A DNA stretch of 64,000 bases, from NCBI GenBank assembly GCA_014183095.1, contig JACCPH010000022.1, positions 310,001 through 374,000 of the forward strand, given 5' to 3'. This document shows positions 32,788 to 44,986 of this stretch, piece by piece; the first letter of the stretch is position 1, and each line of letters starts with the position of its first letter. The notes below the pieces were generated by a model. It did no database searches and was not told where the DNA came from. It saw only the letters and a program-made list of their open reading frames with translations. Source of the DNA: Harringtonia aguacate. Lineage: Eukaryota; Ascomycota; Sordariomycetes; Ophiostomatales; Ophiostomataceae. A program made the translations under genes and the position numbers.

Positions 32788-33136
32788 GGTAGCAGAATGT
32801 ATGAGACGGGAGAGCGCACTGATGCTCGATCCCTGACTAGACTGGCGAACAATAGATTGGGAAAGACAAAAGAAAACAAAGTTGGCGGGATGGTGTCGCG
32901 AGAAATGGGAGGGGGGTGCGGAAACAAAAGGCCTAGCGAACGGCTGCTAATAGTTACGTGTGGCAACAGAGTAACAAAGCTGGTTCAGTGAAAGCGAGCG
33001 TGTCTCCACAGCTGAGAGAAAGTAGAAACGAGAGTCCGGGATCAGCTTGCTTTGATTCCCTTGGCAGAAGAAAATTGAAGTGGTAGACTAAACGGGGAAG
33101 AAGGGAGGTAAGGGAAAGGGGAGAAGGGAGCAAGGA

Positions 33137-33158
33137 GGGGGGGGGGGGGGGGGGGGGG
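33137..33158 (+). repeat. 22-nt G homopolymer
   Basis: Uninterrupted run of 22 G read directly. Shorter G or C runs of 12-17 nt occur near 24523, 27689, 49820 and 50447. Exact lengths of such runs are prone to sequencing error. Confidence 0.8.
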
Positions 33159-36100
33159 TAGGAATAACGAGAGAAGCCGAATTTAGGCGCGAGAAACGAT
33201 CAGGCAGAGTTTGGCCTCGCGGTATACTCCATGGGGTCGGACAGCGGGAATGGGTCAAACGAGTGTGAGACTTGAAAGAATAGCTAGAGAAGGCAAAAAG
33301 GCCGTGGGTAGAAGTGGCGAGGATGGGTTCGGCACGAGTGCTGTACTGCTGGGGAGAGGTTCCAGAGTATTAGCTGTCTAGGCTGATTAAGGTTGATGCA
33401 GTTCCAGCGGGCAATTTTAAGCAAAAACAGAGTGGACTTCGTATTGGTTTGGCAGGTTGCCGGAAAAGAGATGGGACGGGAAAAACGATAGTACAGTAGG
33501 CAGCTAACGACACGAAGGATCCGAGAGTTGGCGGCGTACCGACTTTTCGATGTCTGGGATTTGCTGGTCGCTTCTCGTATCCGCTCGTTGCTTTTCCTGC
33601 TATCCCTGCGTTTCCCGTTGGTGGAAGTGCAGCAGACCAGGCAATGTGGGACGTCGTGGCACCCAATAAGGACGGACTTGTCGATATATGCTTGTACAGC
33701 AGAAAAAGGAGACAGCAGCGCTACTGCAGGAGCGCAGAAGCGTAAAAGTATAGATGGCGGGTTTTTCGGGGGCCGTGGTATTTAAATATGGGAGAAGGAA
33801 GCGCCAGAGCAGCACCGCCAGAGCATTAGCACATCGCGAGATGCAGTAAATAAAGCAGCATGAGACGCGGTGCGGTGCCGAACAGGAAGGGGCAGCGCAG
33901 GCGGGGACACGGCAAGGCGATGACTCGTGAAGGAGGAAGAGAGGATGTGCGGGTAGGGGAAGCAGCCGAGCTAGAGCGGCACTGGAGAGCCGAGACGCAA
34001 GCTTGGAGAGGAGAGCCGGGCGGAAATAGAAAATAGAAACAGGTTAGTGTGGCAGCGCTTGTCGCAGAGGGAAAACCAGGGCACGGAAACAAGAGAAACA
34101 GGGCCCAGGTGGTGTGCACTCGCATCTGACGGGAAGCCAGGTAACGCGATGGATGCAGATGGACAAAGCTGGGCGGATCCCAGCTGAGGCGGAGTGCTTG
34201 CGTGGGGAGTGGAAGGAAGCGAAGCTAGATTGGGGCAAAAAGAGGCACGCCAAATGAAAAAGCAAGCACATAAAAATAAATAAGAGGTGATGACAAGAAG
34301 GCGGCGAAGGACGAGGAGGACCCGGCGGCGGCGTGCTGGGGCGTGGAAGGGGGAAGGTGCAAACGGTTGATGGCAAGGTCCGAAAAGGGAAAGAACAGCA
34401 GGTATTCACGTCAGCTTTTCTCTGACAAGCTGCAAATAAAGTACGGCACAGTCGCCCTTGAAAATACGACCATGTGCGACGCCATGATGCAATACGAGCG
34501 AGATAAAACGCCCGACCGCGGCGGGCAGAGAGGTGTGGGCGTCTGAGCTGTTGGCTGGTGCTCGTCGTTTTCTGGGCGCTGGCACGCACAGAGGCAAATG
34601 TTGTAATAATTGTAATAATACGCTGTACACGCGTGTTGCCTCGTCGGAAGGAGCGAGGAGCGCGAAGGACTGACAAAGCCTCATTGGGTCGGCCACAGCC
34701 CAGGTCCACCTGCGCTCCTGCCGAAACCTTGCCAGCAGCACCGATATCTTACAGCGGATAACACAGAGTATTACACACTTCGTATAGTCGGAGCAGAACA
34801 TCCCAGGGCGGTACTCGTACGAGCACTGCGGTGCGGAATGCAGGCCGCTACGACCGTATGGGGCATGCTGCTTGATATTACACGTATTTGCATCTCACCT
34901 GCTTGCAGCCCATGTACTGTGTGTCTTGCATAATTGGCCCCCAAAAGGGGGTTGCCAAAAAAAATAAAAGCCGCAGGCAGAGAAGGGGAAATGGCGAAAG
35001 CTGCGAGCACATTAGAGGGCATGAGCTCAGAATGGGCTGTAGAATCCACATGGAAGTTTCGACTGCGTAATCCAGACAGCGATTCCCCCTGTCGTCCGAT
35101 TAAGCTCCCCCCCCAGTTGCCAAACCCAAGTTGGGTTCATCGGCGGTGTGTACAAATAAGATACGAGTACGAAGCAGACGCGCCCCCCCTTCTTCTCGCT
35201 CTCCGCTACATGGGTCACGGACGCGATCAAATAGGTGTCGATGGCTCGGAGATCCGGAGGGAGAGGGGAAACAAAACTGCGTTAGCTGGGACGATCAACC
35301 GACGGACAAAGTGCCCTCAAGCCGCGAGCGTTGCAGTGTCGTGGTGAAAGGGTCAGTGCCCGTTTCAGGCACCGGTTTTTCTTCTCACACGTGGAGCGAC
35401 TCCCCTACAACTGTGACGAAAAAACTCTCGTTTCTCGCTAGCTTGGCACGGGGAAGGGGGGACAGACACCCTGGGCGGTGTTAAAATAGCAGGGCGTTTA
35501 AAAAAAGACCAGCGTCCGAGGGTATACTTGTATCCAGTATTATCCATAACCCCATCTCGTACTAGTAAGCGAGTAAGATAGATACATAGTTGTGCGGCCA
35601 CCGCCGCACTAGGGAGAAGCTGAGGTCGTTTCGTCGGGCGCTTCTCAGCAGGTCCCGTGAAAATCTGCGCTGGCGCTGGCGCTGGCGCGGTGGATATGGC
35701 GCTGACTAGCGGGTCCCGTTTTCCACTATGGAAACGTTGGTGCCCCTCTGCATCTTACATCGCACAAGAGGTGTGTGACCCGTGTCGAGCGCTGCACACC
35801 CCTGATTGTCAGTTTTTTTCGAAATCAGGAACAGCCCTGCGCTCGGTCCAAAAATACATGGCCCAGATGCAGCCGATCCGTGGTCAGCTCCGGGCGGCTG
35901 CTCTCGCTCTGGTCCGCACACACAAACACAAAAATCATCCCTTCTCCGCCCCCCCCCTTTCCCGCCCCTGTCCCCGAGCATTAAGACGTTCGTCTTATCA
36001 TCTTATGCAGCTGTACGAGTACATACGAGCAAACATCAGGCCGACCAGAGAAGAAGGCTTCCATGATTTCGTATTACGCAATAACGCAGGAAAGGGGGGG

Positions 36101-36324
36101 GTGGGAGCTGGAGCTCCCCCCTGGCCGGCGGCTGAAATCTCACGTGTGTGCCCGTTTCTCCTCCTCCTGCCGTGCCGTGCGGTGCTAGCAGGGGGGGTGT
36201 CTGCAAAACTCTTCACGAATCTCCGCACTATTGTTTTGCGCACAAGCGATCGCCTCGTATTGTGAATCACGCAAGTTGGAGGTGGCAGCAGCCTCGGCAC
36301 ACATTCGCCGCACCCTCTACGGAG

Positions 36325-36412
36325 GACGAGCACGAGCTCAAGCTCGAGCTCGAGCTCGAGCACAAACGAGCACAAACGAGCACGAACGAACACGAACGAA
36401 CACGAATGAGCT
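36325..36412. repeat. GAGCTC / ACGAGC-type minisatellite
   Basis: Consecutive units GAGCTC repeated, then ACAAACGAGC twice and ACGAACGAAC twice, ending in ATGAGCTCAGC. The first part is self-complementary (AGCTCGAGCTCGAGCTCGAG), so it could form hairpins. Confidence 0.85.
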
Positions 36413-37229
36413 CAGCGGATGGATCGCTGCTGCCTGTCCGTCCGCTCGGCCTGACGTGCTTGGGCATGGAGCCAGCTCTCTCTCTGCCTTGTGCCATCTC
36501 TCCCTCATTTATGCACATTCATGCCCATTCCGGCTCCACCGCCAGCGGCTGCTCTCTCTCTCACTCTCCCCCGCACCGCCCGTCAGCTGAGCTGTTCGGT
36601 CAGCACAAACAAACAACCGCCTGCATGCCAGGTCTTCTAGCCGCCGGGTCGCCGACGATACGATGAGCCAGGCCGCGCCATTTTCGGCCCTCGTACGAGT
36701 GCTCATACGAGACGAAAGACCCCGCCTCGTGAGGTCGCCGCACAGGTCTCGTCGTAGGTGCGGGCGAGTAATACATGTGTTCCACATCAACAGCCAAGAC
36801 AGAGCGTCCCTCCACTCATGATGTTGGCAGCAGCAACGTGTAGGGCTGTTGCATGGAATGAGCACAAGGCATTGGTTGGCGGAGGAATGCCGTTCAAATA
36901 GACGTGCCGTCTTTCCCTGAATCCCATGCAGGGGAGGGCGAGCTTAGTTTTTTTGGCTGCCAACTTCCCAGGTGGCTTAAGCATCCAGGAGGATGCCAGA
37001 GGACGGACGGCTTGTCCTGCACGCCCGGATAGGAGACCCAGAAAAACTCTTACTCTTATTTTTCTGCACCACTCGTCACATGCATCCCTTCCTGCAGAGT
37101 GCCTTCGGCCAGCGTGTCGTGTCAGCCCGCCTTGCCAAGACACGCCGCCCGGCTCGCTCGCTCATGTAGGCAATTCTGCAGCCTCCTCCTGCATCGGACA
37201 TGCCAGAGCCCATGGCTTTGTAATCTTTT

Positions 37230-37234
<5 letters not shown>

Positions 37235-37269
<35 letters not shown>
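37235..37269 (+). repeat. (GT)n microsatellite
   Basis: About 17 GT units after a T-run, in the gene-free region upstream of the short-chain dehydrogenase. Confidence 0.9.
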
Positions 37270-37273
<4 letters not shown>

Positions 37274-37680
37274 TCGGAATGCCGGAATGCCGGTTTCCCA
37301 TCCAGAGAGCTCTGGCTTTCGACCGTAGGCTGCCCACCTTCCGCTGGCCGTAAAGCCATGAAGCAACTTCCGTTTCTCCGAAATAGAAGGTCTGATCGAA
37401 ATGAGAGCTGGGCTGCTTGTAACCTTGGTCTGAAAAGAGATTGTCTGGTGTGAACGTGCGATCCGACATGGACAACCCCTGGGGTTGCTTACGCGCCAAG
37501 CCCACTCGGGATTTGAAGTTGTTGATGGCACGATCCTTCCGGTTTAGGAAAAAAGTAATGACCGAGAAGGACACATAAAAAAGATCGGACGATATTGTCT
37601 CAGTGTCTCAGAATAGCTTGTCCTGTACTAGGAAGCGGCTGCTGTCTGACCTCTGGCCTCTGCTGCATGCTGTTTCGAAA

Positions 37681-38836
37681 ATGGCATCTCCGTTGGCCGG
37701 GCACAAGGGCTTCACGCCCGACAAGGACATTGGCTCTCTGGCCGGAAAGGTCATCTTTATCACAGGAGGTGCGCGTTTTCTGATACACACAAAAGTGCTG
37801 GCCGCCCTGTCCCTTTCGTCCATCTTTTCATTCTCACTATGTAGGAACTGGTGGCCTCGGCCGGCAGTGCGTCCTGTCTTTGGCCAAGCACGGCCCGGCA
37901 CACATCTATTTTACCGGCCGCAATGTCGAGGCCGCCGAGACGCTCGTGCGGCAAGTCGAGGCGGACCGCCGGCCGTCTGACCCCAAGGTCCCCGTCACCT
38001 TTGTTGCGCTCAACATGACATCACTGGAAAGCGTCGAGGCCGGCATGTCCCGGTTTGTCCACGACCGCCTCGACATCCTCATGTGCAACGCCGGCGTCAT
38101 GGTCCAGCCGCCGGGCGTCAGTCAGGACGGCTACGAGACGCACTTTGCCATCAACCACCTCGCGCACGCCTTCATCATTCGCCGCCTCTTGCCGGTGCTG
38201 CAGAAGACGGCTGCCTCCCGCCAGCCCGACGGCTCGCCGACCGACGTGCGCATCGTCAGCCTGACCTCGGAGGCATGGATCTTTCACCCTCGCGGTGGCA
38301 TCGGCTACGACGAGCTGCAGAAGCCCGTGGACCGGTTTTTTGGAGCCTGGAGACGCTACGGGTACGCATTGCCCGTCCCTGGTTAAGGGAAAGGGAAAAG
38401 GAGCGGGAACTACGCTAGCTGACAAGCCCTCACCCCCAGACAAAGCAAACTGGCCAACATTGTCTACACCCGCGAGCTAGCCCGGCGGTTCCCCGATATC
38501 ACGACCGTAGTGGTCCACCCTGGCGTCGTCGTCACCGACCTTGTCCTAAACCTCGACTTTGTCAGGCGCGCGTTTGTCGACGCCGGCTGCTGGCTCAATG
38601 GCATACCGCAGCTCACGCCCGAGCAAGGGTGCTACAACCAGCTGTGGGCGGCCGCGGGGGCCCGCCGTAGCGAGCTGGCCAGCGGTGCCTTTTACGCCCC
38701 CATTGGCGAGCCAAGCAACGGCGTGCTGGACAAGGACGCGACCAACACAGACGTGGCCACGAAGCTGTGGGAGTGGACCGAAAAGGCGCTCGAAAACTTT
38801 TCGGCAATGGATGTTGGAGCAATGCCTGTTGGCTAG
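37681..38836 (+). CDS. Short-chain dehydrogenase/reductase
   Basis: Three exons (37681-37768, 37845-38361, 38440-38836) encode 333 aa. The Rossmann nucleotide loop is TGGTGGLG (residues 28-35, split by intron 1), NAG of the central strand is in MCNAGV (about 111), the catalytic Ser lies in SLTSEAW (about 171), and the YxxxK pair is Tyr201/Lys205 in RRYGQSKLAN (split by intron 2). VVVHPGVVVTDLV follows in the usual place. It resembles fungal members of the retinol-dehydrogenase/WWOX-like group; substrate is unknown and cofactor is probably NADP(H), judged from GRN after strand 2. It converges on an MFS transporter 1.8 kb away, which by itself does not prove a shared pathway. Confidence 0.88.
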
Positions 38837-40650
38837 TGCGGTGTCGTGCTAGACATCTGGAGAGCAGTGAGGCGTGGCGTCCAGATTCGGCAGTGGCTGT
38901 GATGCACGCCAGTTCTCGAATAATCCGTGTTGACAGGCCGCCACTTGGCGGTCAAGCCGGCCCCGGAACCGGAAAGGCTGAGAGATAGAGTGTCTGCAAG
39001 ACACTGGAACACAAAGATCCATCTCTCCATTTATTCTCCAGTGCAAGACCCACCAGCTACACGGGAGACGGAAAGGGCATGCAAGACATGTGTCCTAAGG
39101 AGGCCTCTAGCTTGTGTTTGGCTTTTCCTGTCTGCTGAAACCCCGTCGCAGAGTGTTTATGAATCAAAAGCGTCGCGCTTTGTCACCTTAGCCTCATCTG
39201 CTGTGCTTGGCTTCTGCGGAGTTTGCCCACCACAAAGAGCAAAATATTGGTCAGGTGCCTTGAAAGCAATAGCCAAAGAACCAACACAAGGGCGATAAGC
39301 GCCTGGTCAATCTTAGCTTCGGCAGAACATTGGAAAATGTCGACGGAGGGTGGCGTGTAAGTAAGGCGAGCCGCCCTTTCTGCAGACTCACCGTTTCCGT
39401 TCCTGGCGCTAATATCTTTTGCCTGGAGAACCGTTCATCTGCTGAATAGCAGCAATCCTCGTCACCTACCCCCTCCAATGTGCGAGGAGGGCGCTATTGA
39501 TGGAGCCACCAAATGCCGAAACGACGGCTCATACGGGCACCGCTTGCAGAAAATCTTTGCAGATTACGCATGCAAATATATGCCTTGTGTCTCTTCCGGC
39601 AGCTGGGGAAGACCGTGGGCTCCCTCGTGCTCTCACACCCTTCCATTTTCAGAAATCTCCATATTCACTCTCCCCATGTCTTGGTTACCCAGTAGCGGTC
39701 GGCAAATTTATAGCGCTTCCCATATCTGGCATGCGGAGAATCCATCCGTGTGGGGATGAGGTGTGTACCGAAGGGGGTGGTCTCAGGGGGAGACACTTTG
39801 TGATACAGTTCTGAGCTCCAGATTGCTTCCAATTTTGCGGAATTCGGCCAGACGCTGTAGATGTGGTGTATCACTTCATCGGGTCTCTTTTGCCGCTGCC
39901 ATTCGTAGCAGCTCTGTTCGTCAAAGTGGTGTATCAGGCAGCACGAGTAGGCAAAACATGGCAGCCTTGATCCAGAGCCGCCTTCCAACCACGTTTGTCA
40001 TAAGGTCATCACCGTAGTACGAACGAAATCGCTCGTTTTCTTTGTGAATTTTGCTTTTCCCTTGTTGGACCTGGAGGAATATGACAGGGATTCAGGTTCG
40101 CGCAAACAAGATCGCATTCACATCGGCCCCGAGAATAAAGTACAAGAGGTCGAATATCCCTGGGCTGGTGTCAGATTGAGGGAGGCAAGAAGCAATTTGA
40201 GCTGTCAAATCTATGCAAACCCTACCATTCGACTTCAACCTTGAGCTTGCAACATCACTACGCTGAAGTTCATCACATATAAGCCTCAAACGACCCAGGC
40301 AAGAAAAATATTACAAATGAATATCTATGGGAAAAGGCAAGATCGTAATCATACCGGTGATATACCCAGAGTCTATCTAAACAGGAATACAGCAGCTTTT
40401 CCCGTGTGCTGCTCCACAGTGATGCCTATGTATCTACCCAAAACATCTTTCCAAAGACAAAACAGTCGTCATGCAGATTCGACCCGAACAACTCCGAAGC
40501 AATGCCCAACACGGAAAATCAACAGATGATTAGATTGGGGGGCTGCTAGCCACGAATTCAACAAAAGAAAATCACCACAAGACAACGTGGCAGACAAAGA
40601 GGGATGCATAATGGGACATGATAATAGAGAAGGGGGAGGGGAGTATTCGA
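38837..40650. other. Convergent intergenic region SDR / MFS
   Basis: 1.8 kb, noticeably less GC-rich than the genes on both sides, with no reading frame that I can support, no tandem repeat and no recognisable transposon end. It could be old decayed sequence, but nothing shows this directly. Confidence 0.5.
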
Positions 40651-42534
40651 TCATGGCTGAGGCTGGGCCTTTTCTCTGTTCTCGGCGTCGCTGCCGCTGT
40701 TGTTGTACTGCTCGACGAGGCCCTGCTGGGTGACGTGCTCCTGGTTGAGGCTGTAGCCGCGGATGAAGACGCTGAGCACGAGGCAAAAGGCGGAAAAGGC
40801 GATCATGGAGATGTAGATGGTCTGCAGGCTGTCGCTGTAGGCCTTGACGAGCTGGGTGCGCTCCTGGCTGGCGGGCATGGCCTGGATGACGGCGATGATG
40901 GAGGTGGCGTCGCGCGAGTAGGCCGAGGCGACGTCGGCAAAGGCGGGCAGGTCGAGCAGGTGCTTCTTGAACGAGTTTTGGAAAATGACGCCGCTGACGG
41001 CGAGGCCGACGGACTGGCCAAAGGTGCGCAGAAAAGAGAAAAAGGCCGTGGCCTGCGCGTTAAAGGCCGGCTCGCAGGCGCCCTGGATGGACAGCGCCAT
41101 GGCCGGGAAGAGCATGCCGGTGCCGAGGCCGACGGGCACGTTGAGAAAGATCCACGCCGCCGTCGACGTGTCCGGCTTGAGCATGAGGAGCAGGCCCGAG
41201 CCCAGCGTCGTCAGCGTCCACCCGACCCAGAGCGACCACCGGTAGCGGCCCGTGATGCCGGCAATCACACCCACCGCCGCCGCCGCCGGCGCCACCGTCA
41301 GCGTCTCGGGCAGCACCGCCACCGCCGACATGATGGGCCGCATGTTCTTGACGCCCTGGTAGTAGAGCGCTGGCAATGTCAGACAGCGTCACGCATAGGA
41401 AGAGAGAGAGAGAGACTCACGCAAAAAGTACAGCAGCGACCACAGGATGCAGCCGTGCAGAATGGTCATGACATAGGTCAAGATCATGTCCGAGTTGTTG
41501 AGGATGCGCCGGCTGATGATGGGTTCGCTCGCCACATAGAACTCGTAGGCGCCAAAGGCCAGCATGCCAAAGGGGCCGATGATGAGCGGCAGCAGCACCT
41601 GGTACGAGCTCCAGGGGTGGGCGACGCCGCCGGTCGTCAGGCCGTAGAGGAAGGACGTCGTGCTGGCAGTGAAGAGAAAGGTGCCGATCCAGTCGAAGCG
41701 GCCCAGCTTGGCCACAATACCGCCGGGGATCTTGGCCTGGTGCAGGAACAGGACGATGAAGACGAGACCGACCCCGATCATGGGCAGATTCAGGTACAGA
41801 ATCCACCGCCAGGTGACGTCTTCGGCAAAGGACGCACCGATGAGGGGGCCGGCAACGGTGCCGATGCTCCACATGGCGCTCAGCAGCGAAAACCATGTCG
41901 GCCGGAAGGCGAGCGGCACCAGGTCGGTCACGACGACCTCGGTCAGGGCGATGAGGCCGCCACCGCCGATGCCCTGGATGGTGCGGCCGGCGATGAGCAC
42001 GCCAAAGTTCTTGGCCAGGGCGCCGATGAGCGAGCCGGCGGCAAACAGGACAATGTTTCCATAGATGACCTGTTTGGTTGAAATTAGAAGAGGGAAAAGG
42101 AGGAACAAAGGAAACAGAGGAGACAGCAAACGCACGTATTTGCGGCCAAAGATGTTGCTGAGGGCAGCCGCAGGGGGCTGCAGGACCGTGCTGGCGAGGA
42201 GGAAGCTGGTGCCGGACCAAAACGCCTCGAGAGCGGTGCCGCCCAGGTCGCTGCTGATGGTGGGCAGGGCCACGGACAGGCTGGTGGCGTCGAGGGCCAC
42301 GGCGACAGACAGGACGAGGAGGGCACTAAAGGCCAGGTAGAAGCTGCGCGTCGGTTTGAATACGGGCTTGTTGTCGATGATCTCGATGGTGCCGCCGACA
42401 TCGCCGGAATCTGTAGCATCCCCCGAAGCCGGGACCGGGGCCGGGGCCGGGGCCGGAGGCACGTCCCCAAGCACCGACATGGACGTGTCGGAATCGGTCG
42501 ACCGATCCTGCTTGGCGTAGGTGGTCGAGTCCAT
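40651..42534 (-). CDS. MFS transporter, 14-TM DHA2-like (drug/H+ antiporter type)
   Basis: Three exons on the minus strand (42136-42534, 41421-42069, 40651-41369) give 588 aa. A 70-residue cytosolic N-terminus with a Pro/Ala/Val repeat is followed by TM1 (FYLAFSALLVLSVAVALDATSLSVALPTI). The A-loop is NIFGRKYV, interrupted by intron 1. Motif C of antiporters is visible as WSIGTVAGPLIGASF with WRWILYLNLP after it, and GRTIQGIGGGGLIAL is the motif-B region (Arg in TM4). About 14 hydrophobic segments can be counted, which fits the DHA2/ANP clade that exports drugs, siderophores or mycotoxins at the plasma membrane by proton antiport. Substrate is unknown. The ATG at 42534 is used because only TTG lies upstream in frame. 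Confidence 0.88.
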
Positions 42535-44986
42535 GACTGCCAAGGCTGTGACAGACGTTGAAGTGTCGATATTCAGTTGGTGGTATGAATGCCAATCGTT
42601 GGTGTCTCTATGGACAGAGACCGGGTCCGAGGAGTTGGTTGAAGACTATTCCCGCGTCGAGAACGAGGGATTTCAGGCTCTCTTATGCTTTCCTTCCATG
42701 ACAAAGAGGCCAAGCAAAAACGAGGCTGTGACTAACGAGTGCCTACTGTATTTATAACAAAGCCCGGCCAGAGAATTCCCGGAAGGAGGTGTGTAACAAT
42801 CGGTGCATCCTCCGTCCGAAAGGCCTCACTGCGGGCTGGCTTACAATTTCCCTTGGCTTCTCATCGAGGCCACGCAGCCACGGGAGCCAGCCCCGTGTGG
42901 TTCAGCTGGGACGGACCCGGCTCATCTTCTCCGTTGGAGCAACTTTTAGCTCAGCCGCTCCGGCGTCTAAACGTAAAACTCACGAAAACGTCGCCGAGCT
43001 AAAGATATGTGGACAAAATTTCTCCGAGTTCAGAATATCGGGACGCAGTGCAACCACACCTAGACTACTCGCATCTCACCAGCCATGCCTTGCGCCTTGT
43101 CCTGAGAATTTCTGCTTGGCATGAGGAATCAAAGCCTCCGCCACTTCCCCGAGTGCGTCCGAATATCGAAAACGGAGCCCAGGGCGGGCAAAACGGAGCG
43201 CCGGAATTTCGGTGCTGGAATTTATCCCTCCGCGCCATCGTGGCTGCACCGTCACAAAACGGCGAGCCTGATGTAGTCAGCACGCCGCTAATTGTAAAAT
43301 ACTCGTACAGTGAGCCACAGGCGCCAACTGGGCGCTTTCCGCGCAGAAATGGGCCAATTGTTCCGCCGAGCACTCGCTGGATTACAAAAGGTCCAGACAC
43401 CGCTCCTCTCTCTCTCTCTCTCTCTCTCTCCGTCGGCCCCACTCTAGACGCGCTTATTTTCACTACTTCACTACACACATAGGACGAGGTTGTCAACACA
43501 GCCTTTATGAGGCAGCGGGATAAAGGGCAGAATACGTAACAAGTGAGATTGACACGTCAGAGCCGAAAGAGAATAGAGCATTCTGAACATGAAAAACATG
43601 AAAAGATATGTCATGCACGTTGCCGGCTCTGGTTCCGGGTTAGGGTTTGCGGGGAATGCCTAGAGCTACGGATGACGGTGATGCGAAGCGATGACGACTG
43701 CTTATGCACGCTTGAGCACACAGCAGCCTGGAAAACCTTCCTGGGGTTTCTGTAGTTTTTCTTCTTTCTCACAGTCCTGGGCACATAAGCCTTGAAATCA
43801 GACGACACCAAGAGTGGGCACACCACAAAGGCAGCGAGATATCATTTTCATTGTTGGCGTGCCAGGCGGCCAGCGAGCAGGCCGAGACGGACCAAAGTCC
43901 CTCATTGCCTACGAGTAGGATGCAACAGTCGTCATCTTTCCAGACAAGCACACAAAATCACCGACGGGTAAGAAGAACACAGTCACAGCAGGCATGATGA
44001 GAAACCGTCCCATTTCCGAGGAGGCCTGCGAGTTGGTAAACAGCTTGAGCAAACAACATGAGCCAAGCGCAAGAAGAGCTACAACTAGGCATCGATGGCA
44101 AAATAGAAAACAGGCATTCACGATTCAAGGCTGGCCAGCATGTGCCCGTGTTGGCAAGACAAACCAGTGGCCTCTCTGGTCATCTCTGACAGACGAGGCA
44201 ATCTTTGTGGCTCTGGCGGCTCAGAGAAGAGGTAGGTCATGCCGTCTGGACACTCGCCGGCACGCCGGCGTAACATGCAAATTCCGTCACTAGCGGTTTC
44301 TATATCGGCCGCGTCCCTTCTCGACGACGTCTGCCCAGCTCCGCAGAAGGCCTGCTTACGTCTTGCATTAGGCGAAAACTTGGCTGATGGAACTGCACGT
44401 TGGGATTTCTTCAAACAACAACGAGGCGCCAGCGGCTGGACGGTCCAAAACGGGAATTAGGATTCTTCGCTGGCAGACCGCAGAGGTCGGATGTTCCGGC
44501 ACAGCCAAGGCCGCAGATCGTGTCGTTGCATCACAACAGCCATGTGCACACACCTATGATCGTGGACTATTACTTCTTTTTTTTTGGTGATGAATATTCA
44601 GGGCGCCCAGATAAGACACCGATGCTCTGCTTAGCCCCAGAGAAACCCCAAGTTGTCCATTTGCTTTTGTGTTATTTTTTACCAAGACGCAAAGAGAGAA
44701 AAGGGAACACGATGAAAAGAAGAACATAATGCACAGAGCCCAATTATCAACGTACAGACCCAACACCCACGCCCGTCCACCGCCGCCACCGATGCGGCGC
44801 ATCCGATTCACCCTCCGCTCCAGTCTCCTTCCGATGGATGACACGAGCCGTGTGCTGCAGCCACGTCGCAGCCGCCGAGCCCACCCGCTGCAGGGGAATA
44901 TGCTGGTCGTCTGGCGTGTGCTGCAGTCGTCGAGCCGTCGTCTCCGTCTTTCCGTCACCGCGTCGCCGTCGCCGTCGCCGTTCTGT
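42535..44986. other. Intergenic region MFS / SEC61 beta
   Basis: 2.45 kb. The part next to 42535 is the MFS promoter; the part near 44986 is the 3' flank of SEC61 beta. It contains an ATACTCGTACAG element (43299-43310) and a (CT)n run (43406-43430). No supported gene. Confidence 0.55.
43406..43430 (+). repeat. (CT)n microsatellite
   Basis: About 12 CT units read directly, between genes. Confidence 0.85.

Larger units (their letters stand above)
32788..37680. other. Gene-free 4.9 kb divergent region
   Basis: The longest stretch without a supported gene. The left part (32790-34700) is purine-rich on the plus strand, thus C/T-rich for the minus-strand gene, and includes a 22-nt G run (33137-33158); it probably holds a long promoter and leader. 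From 34800 to 36800 there are several TACGAGTA-type elements (34811-34826, 35160-35170, 36013-36030, 36690-36713). A GAGCTC/ACGAGC minisatellite (36325-36412) and a (GT)n run (37235-37269) follow. Frames up to 221 codons exist but lack domain-like patterns. Confidence 0.6.

Noticed and set aside
34044..34709. 221-codon minus-strand frame in the large gap
   Set aside because: Composition reflects C/T-rich leader sequence; no motif, no plausible splice partner.
35657..36265. 202-codon plus-strand frame in the large gap
   Set aside because: Starts at GTG, crosses palindromic elements, and looks random.
38837..40650. Possible decayed transposon in the less GC-rich spacer
   Set aside because: No terminal repeats, target duplications or transposase-like frames could be found by reading.
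37681..42534. SDR plus MFS transporter as a secondary-metabolite cluster
   Set aside because: No PKS, NRPS, terpene synthase, P450 or pathway regulator lies nearby, and the next genes are housekeeping; two such genes alone do not make a cluster.
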